Assembly (NCBI RefSeq): GCF_048128805.1
Contig: NC_136008.1
Location: 14,202,572-14,266,571 of the forward strand
Reading direction: 5' to 3'
Length of the DNA stretch: 64,000 nt
Source of the DNA: Centroberyx gerrardi
Taxonomy: Eukaryota; Chordata; Actinopteri; Beryciformes; Berycidae
Shown: positions 1-13,012 of the stretch, one piece after another
How the letters are laid out: every line of letters starts with the position of its first letter
How positions within the stretch are numbered: position 1 is the stretch's first letter
Program-made: the position numbers and the translations under genes
Notes under the pieces: model-generated
Seen by the model: only the letters and a program-made list of their open reading frames with translations
The model's database searches: none
What the model was told of the DNA's origin: nothing

Positions 1-947
1 TTGATACTTTGGGCAGTTTAGACTGAGGCTTAAGATCCTTAAAAGTATCACAAGACTTTCTAGATTTTCTAGCATTGATTGGCCTGATATAAAATTTGCC
101 GTGCTTGGCGGGAACATTTTAAGTACAGAACATGCTGGTCTCAATCACATATGCAGTAAATAATCTCAATACAGAAGACACTTATCTGGTCAAGCCAGCC
201 GCCAGTGTTTTTTTTCAATAGCCTGTAATTTCTATCAATATACATTAAGAAGGATGATTTGTAGCTCAGACACATCTGACTCAACTGATGACCTAATCAC
301 TGCCTTTCAGCTAGGCGAATACAAGTGAAGCTGGGTGTGTCAGAATACTGGAAGTCTGACACCAGAGGTTTTACTTTGCTGGAATAAATCTGTGGGTCCC
401 GGGAGGCTTGAATGGTCTCAACTGTACTAGCCAGTGCTGATTGTTTAGTTTAGCAAGATTTGACTGAGCTGTATTGAGGAGATTATATAGCCATGGTCCA
501 ATCTTGTGATGTGGATGTGATCAGTATTTGTATTTTGATTTGCAGATTAATGCGGTACTGTACGTTCTAAGTTGGACATTTTTTTAATAACTTTATGAAT
601 AAATCCATTCATCACACTTGTAGCACACTGCTACAAGTGGTGACCTGACTGCACTGTGTGACTGTGTGCATGGTGTGTTTGTATAAATGCTGACATTTGG
701 ATAATTTCACATTCGGATAATTTCACAAAGCGTATAGCCATCCAGGTAGGTCTGATTTTCATAGATGTAGCAATATTACTGGATGACACTTTCAAAAGAC
801 AGAAACACACAAAAAAGGAAGAGTCCATGAGGTTACTGTTCAGAGCTCATGTCGGAAAATACAAACACAGAAATAATCAGCACTCTGCTCAAGCTTAGAA
901 AGTCGGAAAAGCTTTGTGTGCGAGTGTGTGTGTGTGTCAGTACTTAC
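1..947. other. Intron of fam171a1 (left edge)
   Basis: No exon of the FAM171 transmembrane or cytoplasmic part could be recognised here on the minus strand. The stretch is unique-looking, AT-leaning sequence with a short GT run near 921-938. Confidence 0.5.
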
Positions 948-1627
948 CCAAGCGTGGGTCAAATCTCCAGGCGGGGATGTGATCATTTTCCTTCAGGCCA
1001 CTGTCAGCCGGCAGAGGGATGGAGATGCTGATTGGCTCATTCACCTGCAGCTCCACTCCCTCGCTGGCCAATAGGTGAACAGAGATGGCTGCCACAGGAG
1101 TCAACTCAAACCTCTTCTCGGTCCCTGCGAGAGAAGCAAAGGAGGGGGTGAGAGAGAAAAATTTAGCAAAGGTGAAGAGAGTGGGAGTGAGGTGTTTAGA
1201 GCGGGAGCAGAGAGAAAGGAGCAGACAGCAGGGGGGGAGTAACATAAAGCGGTGCAGATAAAGGAGAGTTGTCAGGCGAAAGACAGACAGGAAGGAAAAC
1301 AAGGAGCAGAAAGGAAAGAAGGAAACGGGGATGGGAGTGAAAAAATTGGGCGACTGAGGTTGGAAATGTCACAAAGCATTGTGTGTAAAGCACAAGTATG
1401 CTTGTCTTGCCCGCAGGGAGAAGGTAGGAAGGGGGTTGGGGGGGGGTGATCTTTTGAGGGGTATTCAACCTGAAGGAGAAAGAAGTACACACAAAACACA
1501 CATACACACACCAAGACATGGAGGAGACTCTCTGAAAGAGCCAAGGCAGAGGGCTTGTGTTAGAACAGAGAGCGCACACAGGGGTTATTGTGTTTCAGGG
1601 GGTCAGATAGAGAGGCCTCTCCAGGGT

Positions 1628-1696
<69 letters not shown>

Positions 1697-3541
1697 GATG
1701 TAGCACCCGTTTTAGCCTTCACTCCCCACCCCCTCTCAACAGCCTTCTCCCCTGTCATCCACCGCACTCTGGCACTCTTACTCCCCTCCGCATCTCCCCC
1801 TTGCTCTCCCTGGCCTATTTTATTTGAAAAGCTGATGTCTTGAACTCCGCTGTGCTGTTCCCATCCTCCAGCGCGAGCCTTACCTGTGCCGTTGCCGCCG
1901 AGCCCCTGCAGGTAAGGGAAGTGCTGGATGTGGGCGGGGGAGCTGGCAACGGTGAGCAGAGCGGTCAGGTTGGCGTAGGATGTGTTGGGAGGAAGACTCA
2001 GGGCTCTACGCTGAAACTGAACCCAGGGCTGGCCCCTCGAACCTTGGGGCAAGACAGATAGACACAAAGGAGGTGAGGAGCCGCACAAGTGCACACACGA
2101 AAACACACAGAAAGAACACACTGACATACTTCTTATCTTTAAACATGTTGCTGTTGTCGGGTAAAAACCTGTATCTCCAAAATGTTAACTTTTCAATGTC
2201 AACTAAAAACAGCCTCGTCTTTAGCTTGACAACCATGCGTTTTTGAGATCATCTAATTGGTTTTGAAAAGGTTTCATAGACCCACAACTTAAGGTAAAAT
2301 CCTCAAAACTGGAGTTATGAGGTTTTCACCCACCAGCGACTATATTAGGCTCTACAGCAACATCAACTTGCTCACTGATGTTTTCCAGGAGGGTTTTACA
2401 AGGCAATTTTCTACTCCCCATCTTCGCCTAATGCCATTTCATAAATTCAGCCATCAAATTAGGCTTAATGGAGGTAACTCTGGATCGATAGTGTAAAGAC
2501 AATGCCCTGCTCTACTTTTTCTCTCAGCCAGAGCGATGCTCCTTTCTGATATTTTGCAGTGCAATTAATTGTTTCCTTTTCATCTCTCACCATCCCCTAC
2601 CTCCCACCCTCTCTGCCTTCCATTAACAAATTATAGATAAAGTCTGCAAATAAAAGCGTACAGTAAAGGCTGCGTGTAGCTGGACTCAGCAAGGTGATGT
2701 CATTGTGGTCCGACTGTGCCGAGTGCACATTCCTGAGCAATGAGTCAAAGATCCAGCTGTATATGAGCGTACACTGTGTTTGTGTTTCTATCTTGTTGTA
2801 CTCTCTCTATATATTGAGGGTATCGTTTATATCTACAGTTTGTGCATCCTCTGAAGTCTGTATTCCTGTCTTAAGCTTGCTCTAGAAGTTCAGGTGTGTG
2901 TGAACGTAGCCTCACGTACTTTGCCTTCCAAGGCCTTGTGGTTTTGCCAAAGGAAGTGACCCTCATTGTCTTCTTTGTGTGCTCCCTTACTCCACTCTTC
3001 TCGTCTTTTTTCCCTCCACTTTCCTCTCACCTCGTCTGTTCCTCCTTCTGTCGGACACTACTCTGCCCATCCCCCTTTCCCCATTCTCTCCCATTGCCCC
3101 ACCCACATCCCCACTCTCCAGCACACATCCTCCTCCTCCTCCTCCTCCTCCTCCTCTCCCTCTTTCATTCTCTTTCCTGGTGCCACATGCCAAGGTTTAT
3201 CGCTCCCTTGGGCGCCCAAGTTGAAAACATCATGACAAACGGAGAGTGTGTCGGACAGAGGGCAGAATTTACACTACACTCAGACGCGTGCTGTGGGCAA
3301 TGTGTACTCTAGGGTTTGTCATGTTAATGACATGTGTGTGTGCCTGCACGCACGTGTGTGTGTGGTGTAGTTTATTAGTCAGACAACACTGCTGACACTT
3401 TAAATTACTCCCTTGTCAGTCACAGACACACAAAAGACCCAGCAGACAGAGACAAATTTAATTCAACCTTATTGAGTAAGCCTTATCTAATATAATTACA
3501 CACACCTAAACAAAGGGGCTGACTAACAAGAGAGACCCATG

Positions 3542-3612
<71 letters not shown>

Positions 3613-4497
3613 TGTGTAGCAGGGTGGACATTTTTCATTATTTATGTGTGAGAGGTCACAGGGACAAGGACAAAAGGCCCACAAATGCATGGGTAAATAT
3701 ATACATTGGAAAAAACATGTATGCTCATACACACACATACACACTGCATTACCTTGGAAGCCAGAGGCAATCTGGACAACATCATCATACACCATCAAAG
3801 TAGCAGCTCTTTCTGGTAGCAGCTCCAGACTGATTGAGGAAAACACTGGAACACAAACACAACCTTGTTGTTATAGACATTGCAACAATTAACATTACAA
3901 TCAGCTAAGAAACAAACTCCAAAAACTACAAACCTCTACCTGGCCACTTTTCTGATCATAATCAAACATAACAAGTCATTAAACCATCTTTATGCATTTT
4001 TAATCGCCCTGCTTTTATCCTGTCTGCTATGCAGGACAGAAGTCTGACCCAGCATACTACACTTCTTTCCTCTTCCTTCCTTCCTTTCACTCTTCTATTG
4101 TTCAGAGCTGGTAAGCGTGATAATCCAATTGGCCGCCGTTCCGTTGGCTCATAATAAACCCCCCCGGCCCACCTCCCCGCAACACACTCACACTCACTCC
4201 TGGGAGGCTTTCTATGTGTGTGTGTGTGAGTGTTAGAGTGAAAGAGGCTTAGGCAGCCCCTTGCTGGGTTTTGGCATCTATTGTAATAAATTAGTAATGG
4301 AGCACTCCACTCATCATTAGCTCACACACCTGGTGCAAACTCACACTCTCACACACACAGACATACACACACATGTAAAACCGTCCTCACCACTGAAAAT
4401 TAATAAGCGGCAAGCACATACTTTAGGCTAACACTCTCTCTCTAATGCAGCTATTTCATGAAATCCCTGCTCCACTTGTCCTAATATTTCTCTCTTA

Positions 4498-4531
<34 letters not shown>

Positions 4532-5805
4532 CCAGGCAGTCTGGAGGGTATCCAGGGGACAGAGTTTGGCACATAGCCCTGTTTGGTTGCGGTGACGACC
4601 AACGGTGTCCCAAGGCGGTAGGGGAAGCGAAGGTAGGCGTTGCCATCAGCCAGTGAGGTTTCCGTGGTTACAGAAGTGTGGTTGGTGAAGAGTTCTATGG
4701 TGGCTCCTCCCAAAGGCTGCTGGGTGCTGGCATCGCTCAGGTGAACCTTCAGAGTCACCTCTGTGGACACACAGAGTGTTATCAGGTTGCGTATATATCT
4801 GAGTGTTTGTGTGTGTGTGAAGAGACAAAAACTGCAGACAAACTGTAAACAACCATGAGAGTGAGTGACATGCAGACATAAAAGCATAAGGTTCTTGTAA
4901 TTATAGCCATCTTAAATACAGTCATCTCTTTAACTGGGTTAAGTTTCAGTGTCAGGCCCTTCGCCTCCGAACCACTGAGACAGCATTCCTGAATCCAGCC
5001 AATCACAAGGGGACGGACGTCTGACTGTTTCCTGGATTCTGGCCAATGGCACTTCCCCTCCAAAACAATGGGCCATTTCCCTCTCTCAAAGAAGCCTTGG
5101 ACCAGAGGGAAAAAACAACAGTGTATATAAACACCTTCTTTGATGGAGACGAGGCAAACAAAAATTCAACAGAGACTGCCTGTTGATTGAACAAAGACTC
5201 ACACTAAGTCAGCGAGACTGGCAAATGACATGCTTCCATATAACCATCAGGGTTACAATCAGATAACCACATGCTATCCAAACAAGGTATGTACGCACAA
5301 ACACAGACACCCACACAAACGTCCATACTGTTGGCTAAATAACACAAACATGTATAAATAAGCTAGCATTTGCATTAATCTCAAAACACATTACGTGCAG
5401 GTGGAGCCTGTATCTGTGACTCTGCAGCACTTGCAACCTATTTACACTCCAGCACACAAATGCCATTGTGTACAGAAATAGGCCTACTCAAACACTGGTT
5501 GAGTTCAGCGTGTCACAAGCTGCAGAACTATTTCAGCATCATGTCCCAAAGGTGCAACACAAACAACTTGGTACAAAAACACTACAATTTCAGAACCACA
5601 CAAACGCATGCTCTCTCTCTTTCTCTATTTGAATCGTCTTTGCACACATGACAACAAGGGATCTGTTTGATCGTTGGCTGACCCATGGTGACCTTTCAAT
5701 TAAGGTTGAAAGGGTTTCTCCCTCCCACTCCCTTAACCTAAACATGCCTACCTCCCCCGCACTCACTGCAACTGAATTTTGTCGTAACTCTCTCTCATAA
5801 CCCCG

Positions 5806-5846
<41 letters not shown>

Positions 5847-6243
5847 CCCTGTCTAACACATATATACCCTCGGCTAGACAAGTTCCCCTCCCCCACTCCA
5901 GAGCACCGCGGTCAGTGAAGAACCACTCCGACTCGTAGGGTTCAACCCAAGTGCAGGCTCCACCTAAGAGGACTGTACAGTGTACACACAATGATAGCTT
6001 TGCATGTGTGGAAGTTATATGGTGTTTTGTGCGCGGTGAGGTTTGGCGGAGTAACGTGTCAATCTCAAACCAAACACATTATTACCATGAGAGTCCTGGT
6101 GTGAAGCTCCGCTCTGGGCTGCATTTACTCCATTCCTCTCTTCCTTACAATTCTACTGTCACAGCAGAGGTATGGAAAACAAAAAGAGGCTGGATTTCCC
6201 CTTAACAAAAACTCCCCACTGCACTAAGATTTTGTGCATGTGT

Positions 6244-6287
<44 letters not shown>

Positions 6288-9200
6288 GTAATACAAGCAT
6301 GACCTCACTTCCTGTCCCACTCCCACTGATCTGTCGTTAGGGGTACCAGCTGTGCTCACTTTAAAGAACTCCTCTGGGAGACCCCAGAGACACACACACA
6401 CAAACGCACTCACAAATGGAACAGTCCCCTCCCAATCCTCATCCAATAAATCACTAGTGTGGTGACATCATTGTTAAACAAGCTAGGAGACTCCTCTGTG
6501 CTTGGACATACAATAAGAGAGAGAGGAGAGGGAGACGGTCGGCCTAGACTGAAGGCCTTGGGATGCTGCAGCTACTCAACTAAACCAGTAACTGCTCTCA
6601 CTCAGTTGACCGTGTGTGTGTGTGTGTGTGTGTGTGTTGGAGTGCCATATGGAGGATAAAGGCATCAAAGAGAGTTTTGCCTGACCAATGCTGCGATCTC
6701 AGACCAATTATCCCAGGCAACAGCAGCCATAGCAGCAGGGTGGTTGTGTGTGTTTGTATACTCCGAGAAAGAGAGATAGATCCAAGAGGAGGGCCACACA
6801 GGGCAGAAATAATGAGAGTGTGTGTCTGTGAGTGTGTGTTTCTGCACACTAGAGTATTAACGTGTGTTGTTTGTGTGTATTAATCAGATACTACAGTGAG
6901 GCAGGGCATCACTGCACCATAACAGTGAGGTGGATTTAATGGAAAATGCATGGTATGGTTGGCCTCCACTGGGTGGGTGAGGGGTTCGGCGTTCTTCCAA
7001 ATAGGGGAGGGGGGAGCAGATGCACTCTGCACATTAGGAGGCTAAATAGAAGGCTAGCTTTTTAGCCACATCCACTTACTTACAATCAGGGGATTGGTAT
7101 AAGCAAACAATGCAATCAATAATCTTCCAGACCCAAAACTGTGAAGGTGTCTTTCAATTAAGGCTAAATCATGTTATATTATTTCTGACACTGAATAAGA
7201 AAAACAAAAACAATGCAGTTTAGCATGCGAGTCTATGAGAATTAGGCTACACCGCATCTTTGACTTCAAGCCTCAATTGATTGTCGTTTGCATTTTAGGC
7301 TATAAAACCTTTTAAATCACAGCAAAAGTAAAAGACAGTACCACATTTACTTAAAGCTATATTTAACCAGGCACATAAATTACAAATGTCTTCTTTACCA
7401 TGGCGGAAAAAGGAAAAAGGAAAATTGCCTTTCTGAAAATGTTAGGGGATTCTAAATAAAATGAAGAACACAAAAACAAGACAAATAAATCACTAACAGA
7501 TCCTGGCCACAGAGAGCTGAACACTTCTAGGGAAGCAACAAGCATTATAAGATAGAACCACCCAGCATGTCACAGCATGAAACGTGTGAACAGGTGCAGA
7601 GGCAAATCAAGACATACTAGTTTAGGAAAATAAAAGAACATGGGGGATGGACACACACAAACACACACTTATCCCTTTAACTAAAGCTCTGGCATTATAA
7701 ACAAAGAAAGGGCTATCAATAGGCGTACAGCCTGCTATTTTCCCTTGTCTGGATTAAAAGTAAGATTAGATAGTGGTGGTCAATCCCATTAACTCAGCAG
7801 GGGAGAAAGCAATTAGGTTACATCATCAGGTCTCCACTCCGCTGCCAGGCTGGAGGGCAAATGGACTCTACTCATCTTGCTTCAGTATGCATTGCAGCCT
7901 ACACTCTATATATACATCCTACAGATTTTGATCTGATTCTCTCAATCTCATACAAGAGTTGACCTGAGGTATCCTACCCAAAGTGGGCCGCTGTTAGCAC
8001 TCACACTCAATATCTCGTGATTAAAATCTAGCTTGGCTAACTGGTGACAATATGATTTGATCTTCTGCTTCCTGGCAGCTCTCGTCCAGTTTCAGCCAAT
8101 GTTTTCCTGGTGGAGATGCAATGCCATGCCTATTATGGACAGCAGTAATGTGAGTGAGATCTATATCTGTGGGTAGATTGTCTGTCTGGCTCCACACAGC
8201 CATGTTGTCTGCTGGACCAGGAGAAACCCTCAGTATCGACCTGACCACACCCCCCAGGGACAACTGAAGGTCAATCTGGGGCAAAGGGAACGACAGAGAG
8301 AGAGAAATGGAAAGGGTGTGTGTGTGTGGGGGGGGGGGGGGGGGGGGGGGTAAAGAAAGGCAGAGGTAGACTTCAAACCACAGTAGTTTTATCTTGTGAA
8401 CTGTGAAGGCAAATGTACCTCGTTCCACTCTCTTTGCCTTAAACACAGCTTGTTGTTGTGAACATTGCATGTAGCAGTAGCCTATTTTCATGCTGCTGAG
8501 AACATCCGATCTTAAGCCTTGCAGAAGAACTACCTCAAACACTCCTGCGGCAGTCTAGGCTAACCATCAAACCATCGACTATGAGGAACAAACTGAACTT
8601 TGAAGGGAATAATATCATTGCCCAGTAATGCATTTTTTCTGATGCTGACCCTGGTTTACGGGGATAGCTCTGTTTACATTCAGAGCTCTACTCTAAACAC
8701 AGTTGCAGTAGGAGGGCCAAGCGCAGGCTAGTCAGCATGTAAGAGCAAAGAAATGAATGAGGCTTTAACTGAAGTCTGAGATCACAGAGCCGTGTTGTCC
8801 TCTTGATGTGTGTGCGTGCACGTGCATGTAAGTCAGAGATAAAGGGAATGGATAAAACAGATGTGGCAACTCTAGGAAGCCGCAATGAAAGGCCAGCTTT
8901 GGAGCGGGTGAATGAAATACCACTAGAATATTGTGATTCATGCTGCCTTTCAAACTTGGAGTGTGTCTGCTGCAGTGTTGTAAGGCTGCCTTGTTGTTAG
9001 AGAGCTTACATCTTGCAGGACTTGGTCTATGGAGCTGACTGCCTCCCTCACCTCATTTTTGCCACTCCATTGACTCCTGAAGGATAAATTAATCTGTTAA
9101 CCTCCACGGGTAGGTCAAAACACACGGTCAACTACAAAACAGCTGGTAGGGATTCATCGACTTGCTCTAGGACACTTAAGCAGGGCGGATGCCTACTGTC

Positions 9201-9952
9201 ATTGGGTTTTAACCAGGAGGGCCTTCTGGTTGAAGGGTAGTCTCCCTAAACACCACACCACCCTCATCTACACCCCAAAAAATAAATCACATTTCAAACA
9301 GTTCAAGTTCTGCAGGCTAGAGGAGGTATGCGTGTAAGTTAGTTACATGATGGTGAAATCCCACAAATGCCCCTCCGCCCACAAAGACACACACACACAC
9401 ACACACACACGCAGGCCTTTGCTGAAACGTAGCAACAATATGTGATCAATCACTGCAGTTGGACTCACTCCACTGTTTGCTGTATTAATGTGGACAATGA
9501 GGACATTTTTTCAGCCATCGGCAGTAACAGCAAATCTTTTCCTACAGACATACCGGTTAAAGAAAAGTTAAGAGTGGTTTCAGTAGTGGTCGCCACCCAA
9601 ACACAGGGACATTACGGTATTACGAACATTTCAGGGACGATAAAGTTTGCTTGCTTGCTCTGTACCACAAGGCTAACTTGCTAGCGTTAGCTAAGTTTAG
9701 GTCACATCAGCATCTGAGGTGGCTAGCAGCACCGTTAGCCACCAAATTAGCAAACTAGCCATCTCGTAGACAAGGCAAATTATCATGGGAGCTAAGCTGC
9801 CACGGGTGAGCAAGCGGACACATTTTCGATCTTCCTTTACCTTCGGTGGCGTTGTCCTCCTGTAATGTTTTGGTGACCGCTTTGGAGACGTGGTATCCCA
9901 AAAGGCAGAGTACAATCGCAGCGGTCCTGCTCCAGTCCACAACCCGCATCAT
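948..9952 (-). CDS. fam171a1: FAM171A1-like transmembrane protein, 5' part (partial)
   Basis: Five coding exons read on the minus strand: 9841-9952, 4533-4760, 3753-3845, 1884-2042 and 948-1124. All joins keep phase and use GT/AG. The product begins [20 protein letters not shown], a signal peptide, followed by the ectodomain with [41 protein letters not shown] and [11 protein letters not shown], all hallmarks of the FAM171 family. [16 protein letters not shown] resembles FAM171A1 rather than A2 or B. An in-frame ATG at 10021 would add 23 residues; I chose 9952 because human FAM171A1 starts close to its signal peptide. The membrane helix and long cytoplasmic tail are missing and must lie left of position 1. 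FAM171A1 has been linked to cell shape and the cytoskeleton; biochemical function is poorly known. Intron 1 is about 5 kb and rich in microsatellites. Confidence 0.88.
1631..1697. repeat. (CT)n microsatellite
   Basis: An almost pure CT tract in the fam171a1 intron between the exons at 948-1124 and 1884-2042. It creates Leu-Ser and Arg-Glu open frames that are not genes. Confidence 0.95.
3544..3609. repeat. (GT)n microsatellite
   Basis: About 66 bases of uninterrupted GT, ending roughly 140 bases before the fam171a1 exon at 3753-3845. Confidence 0.95.
6246..6286. repeat. Homopolymer of 41 G
   Basis: An uninterrupted run of G on the plus strand (C on the coding strand of fam171a1), inside its first intron. 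Exact length in the genome may be affected by sequencing error. Confidence 0.9.
8328..8350. repeat. Homopolymer of 23 G
   Basis: A run of G directly after a GT repeat, in the first intron of fam171a1. Confidence 0.9.
9130..9245 (-). repeat. Possible SINE-like remnant
   Basis: Read on the minus strand, it holds a segment like 'aagtgtcctagagcaagtc', close to the widespread fish short-repeat phrase also seen at 54.97-55.11 kb. It is short and degraded, so the family is uncertain. Confidence 0.35.
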
Positions 9953-10539
9953 TGCAGATGTGTGTATCAACGCAAACGATTCAAAAAGTAGCAGCCAAAT
10001 CTTTGCTTTTGACGAACTCACTGACTACATCAGCGTAAAATCAGATATTCCATAAAAGCAGGCGATACTCCATATTTAGGAGCATCAGCATTCCTCCATT
10101 TTTTGCCTGTGCCGTATTTCCTCTGTCCCGTTTTGCATCCCCCAGCCCTTTTGCCGCTCGGTCGATTTTTTCATCGACGGGCCAGGGTCAGGGAAGAAGA
10201 CGGCCCCATTCCTCTGTGCCACATGCCCCAGAACAGCACCAACAGGCGGCTTACTCCACCAGCAGCACCGCCGACATCTACGGAGCTCCAGTGCCACCTG
10301 CCGGCTTCTTCCACGAATGAAAAACTGGGTAGGGTAAGTATGAAAACATGTCTTATATCCTATTGTCTTTACTATTATATTGATGTACCCTTTATTCCTT
10401 TTTTTTTAATCTTCTTGTAGTGTCTTTTTGTTTTTACATTATTGTATAGGACTAGATTTCTGCCAACTTGCAGAGACCAATCTGTCATTATTAGTCATTC
10501 TATTATCATGAGCTGTTTTAAAGCCATTTCTCCTTTGGT

Positions 10540-10870
10540 CCTGGAGGAAACAGCAAACATGAAGTCCTCTACCTGTCCCCTAGATACTCTCCCTACCAAG
10601 TTTTTTAAAGATGTATTTTTGAATCAGTCAATGCCAGCATTTTGTCCCAGGCCACTGGTGTTTTTCCTTCTAGTTTTAAACAGTGCAGTGAAAGTTCAAC
10701 CCCTTTTCAAGAAACCTATAGTCTTGATCCCTCGTCTCTTGCAAACTACAGGCCCATCTCCAAACTGCCATTTTTATCTAACAAATTTTGCAAACTTTTG
10801 TAATGAAATTGGCACCTCCCATCATGGAAGATTCATTGAACTGTCCAACAACACTGCCAGGAGGCGAAAC
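10540..10870 (+). mobile_element. Degraded LINE reverse-transcriptase fragment
   Basis: One plus frame reads STCPLDTLPTKFFKDVF. A second frame then reads FPSSFKQ...LANYRPISKLPFLS. Both are familiar pieces of the finger/palm region of non-LTR reverse transcriptases of the L2/CR1/Rex1 kind, where the peptide NYRPISxLPFLSK is typical. The frame changes at least once and no full domain remains, so this is a dead fragment. The exact clade cannot be told from so little sequence. Confidence 0.7.
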
Positions 10871-10972
10871 AGTAAATTCTGCAGTACACTCTGCAGTAAA
10901 CTTCACTGTCTAACCTGATTTGTGACATTGTCTCATACACATTTCTCAGCAGGTGCAATAGTTTTATCTGGG

Positions 10973-11003
10973 TACCCTGTCCGTCTTTTTGACGGACAGG
11001 GTA
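10973..11003. repeat. Perfect 13-bp hairpin with T5 loop
   Basis: TACCCTGTCCGTC is followed by five T and then its exact reverse complement, ending at 11003. No coding context. Confidence 0.85.
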
Positions 11004-11267
11004 TTTGAGAATTGAATTTGAGAATCTCCCTCCTGCTGCTAAACCAACCAGTCAGACTAGTTTGCCTTACACCCATACCTTACAGACATCACATGGAAAA
11101 GGGTGATGAGTTTCGATCAAGGTCTCCTTTTATCAAACTATTTAGTCACAGTTGAAAGCAATCCAATGTTTTAGGTAACTCATGCGTACAGTTACATGAT
11201 ACACCAGGGGCGATTCTAGGATCAGACCTTTAGGGGTGCTCAGCCCCTAATGAGAATGTGACATGCA

Positions 11268-12650
11268 TACAGTGCCTTGCAAAAGTGTTCAACCCCCCTG
11301 CTAAATCACTCATTTCACTAGATAACAATTAATACATTAATATTTTTCTATATATGATATTTTAATTTACAACAATAATACTTTTAATGAATTACTAGTA
11401 AGTAACATGAGTTTTACACCACAAAATATTTTTTAAGAAAACGAAAAATTGAATATGCTGTTTGCAAAAGTATTCAACCCCTTTCACTTTGGCAAACCTC
11501 AATTCAATGTTACCTTCAGAAGCAACCTAATTAGTTGGGTGGTCTATTGTAGTGTATAATAATAATGGTTCAGAATGAACAATCACAGATTTCAATATAA
11601 TACACCAGTTTTAGAGAGGACCCTCAGTTAGTTAATAAAACCTGAGGCAAAGACTCAATCATAATGACCAGAACTTTCCAAAGTAAGTAAAAGATCAAGT
11701 TATAGCAAAGCAGATATGAGGAGAAATGTACAAAACATTGTTTCAGTCATCAAGCAATGAAAGAAGCATCATACAATACAGATATTGTCAAAGCAGGCTG
11801 TCCCTCCAATCTGTGCACCTGGGCAAGAAGCAAACTGGTAAGAGATAACAATCTGAGACCAAAAACAACTTTGAAAAAGTTCAGTGGCTGCAATAAGAGA
11901 AAAAGTGCATGAGTCACATTTTCTGAATGCTGTACAAGTAGGCTATGGCCTATATGGCATGATGGCAAGAAAGAAACCATTACTTTTTCTAAAAAATGGG
12001 GGGGGGGGGGGGGGGACTCATCAAAGATCCGAGTGACAAATGGCCCAAGGTAACGTGGTCAGAAAAACATTACATTAAAGTTTTTGACTTCATACAAACC
12101 CTCACTTTATTGTGCAGACTCAACACAGGGCATCACCCATGTACCCCAATCCCAAAAGTGAAGAATATTGTTATAGTCTGTAGCTTCAATCTTGGAGTGG
12201 CAGTGATCCAGTTCAAGCCATGTTTAGATTGTTATGAAGAGTCTGTGCTGAGACTTGGAAAATGCTATATACAAGTGAAGTCCATGCAACTTGATACAGC
12301 TCAAACTGATTTGCCAATGTGCACACAACTGCGTGTGTGTGTGTTACTGTAATTAACAGTTGTCAATTTGTTCAGCTACTCTCTGCTGACCATTTTAGAC
12401 CTGTTAGTAAAAGCATTTCCTCGTATACATCAACTATTCAATTATGTGACTAGAAAGACACCAACAAATCTGAGAAAACTTACTTTAATGTTGAGCCACA
12501 AAGCCATCACTTGGTTTACAAAGGTGGTATTACAAATGGTATTATGCAAAATATTGAATAAATGAAAAAACTAAGAAAGTCACTTTCTTCATGAACTACT
12601 AGCATCAAATTAAAAGATAATGAGGTGAATACGTATTCGTCTGGATTTCT
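11268..12650. mobile_element. Nested, decayed Tc1/mariner-like element
   Basis: It starts at a TA with CAGTGCCTTGCAAAAGTGTT, the terminal phrase of a common fish Tc1-like family. A related phrase GCAAAAGTATTCAACCCC follows near 11465. The interior resembles decayed transposase-gene sequence without a usable frame. The right end is unclear: only a weak match (gaggtgaatacgtattc) is seen near 12622, so the end coordinate is approximate. Confidence 0.55.
11998..12015. repeat. Homopolymer of 18 G
   Basis: A G run inside the nested transposon sequence. Confidence 0.9.
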
Positions 12651-13012
12651 AGTTTCCGCTAATACTGGAAGCTCCGCTCTAGCTTAAAAACTGAGCTCGC
12701 GAGAGCTCGTCAAACACGAACTGCGCCGTGGACCTGGTACCGGCAGTCGGGCTTAATTATTATTATTTTTTAGGAGTGCTGAGATGAAATTTAGATGTGC
12801 TTGAGCACCCCTAAAAAGAGTCTAAAATCGCCAATGTGATACACCAAGGACCCGGATTCCAATTTACATTGGCTAATTTTAAGTTTTACACCTGACCCAG
12901 TCACGTGACTGTGTAACGACAAATGCGAGGACAAAAGTACAGCAGATTTTTTTGTTCAGACTAGGAGTTTGTCTTCGAAGTCTGCATGACGCAGATCTGT
13001 CAGTCCTAAGAG

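Larger units (their letters stand above)
4761..9840. other. Large first intron of fam171a1
   Basis: No coding exon recognised. It contains CA runs (about 5809-5845), a GT run (about 6611-6637), a 41-base G tract, a 23-base G tract and a short stretch near 9130-9245 resembling fish SINE-like sequence in reverse. Otherwise it looks unique. Confidence 0.5.
11205..12836. mobile_element. hAT-type DNA transposon with intact target duplications
   Basis: The left end reads CAGGGGCGATTCTAG. The right end, reverse complemented, reads CATTGGCGATTTTAG and continues with the matching TTAGGGGTGCTCA. The element is flanked on both sides by the same 8 bases, TGATACAC (11197-11204 and 12837-12844), which is the hAT target-duplication length. 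The roughly 1.6-kb interior contains a second, Tc1-like element and no intact transposase frame, so it is non-autonomous or decayed. The matching target duplications suggest a fairly young or well-preserved insertion just upstream of the class II alpha gene. Confidence 0.8.

Noticed and set aside
1379-1843. Open frame through a CT repeat (Leu-Ser run)
   Set aside because: Its length comes from the dinucleotide repeat; no family likeness, and it overlaps a fam171a1 intron in antisense.
3120-3165. Repeated CTC triplets resembling a repeat-spacer array
   Set aside because: Simple triplet repeat; no CRISPR-like structure, and the genome is eukaryotic.
3546-3846. Cys-Val and His-Thr rich open frames
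   Set aside because: Products of the GT/CA microsatellite. Only the short piece at 3753-3845 is real, as a fam171a1 exon on the minus strand.
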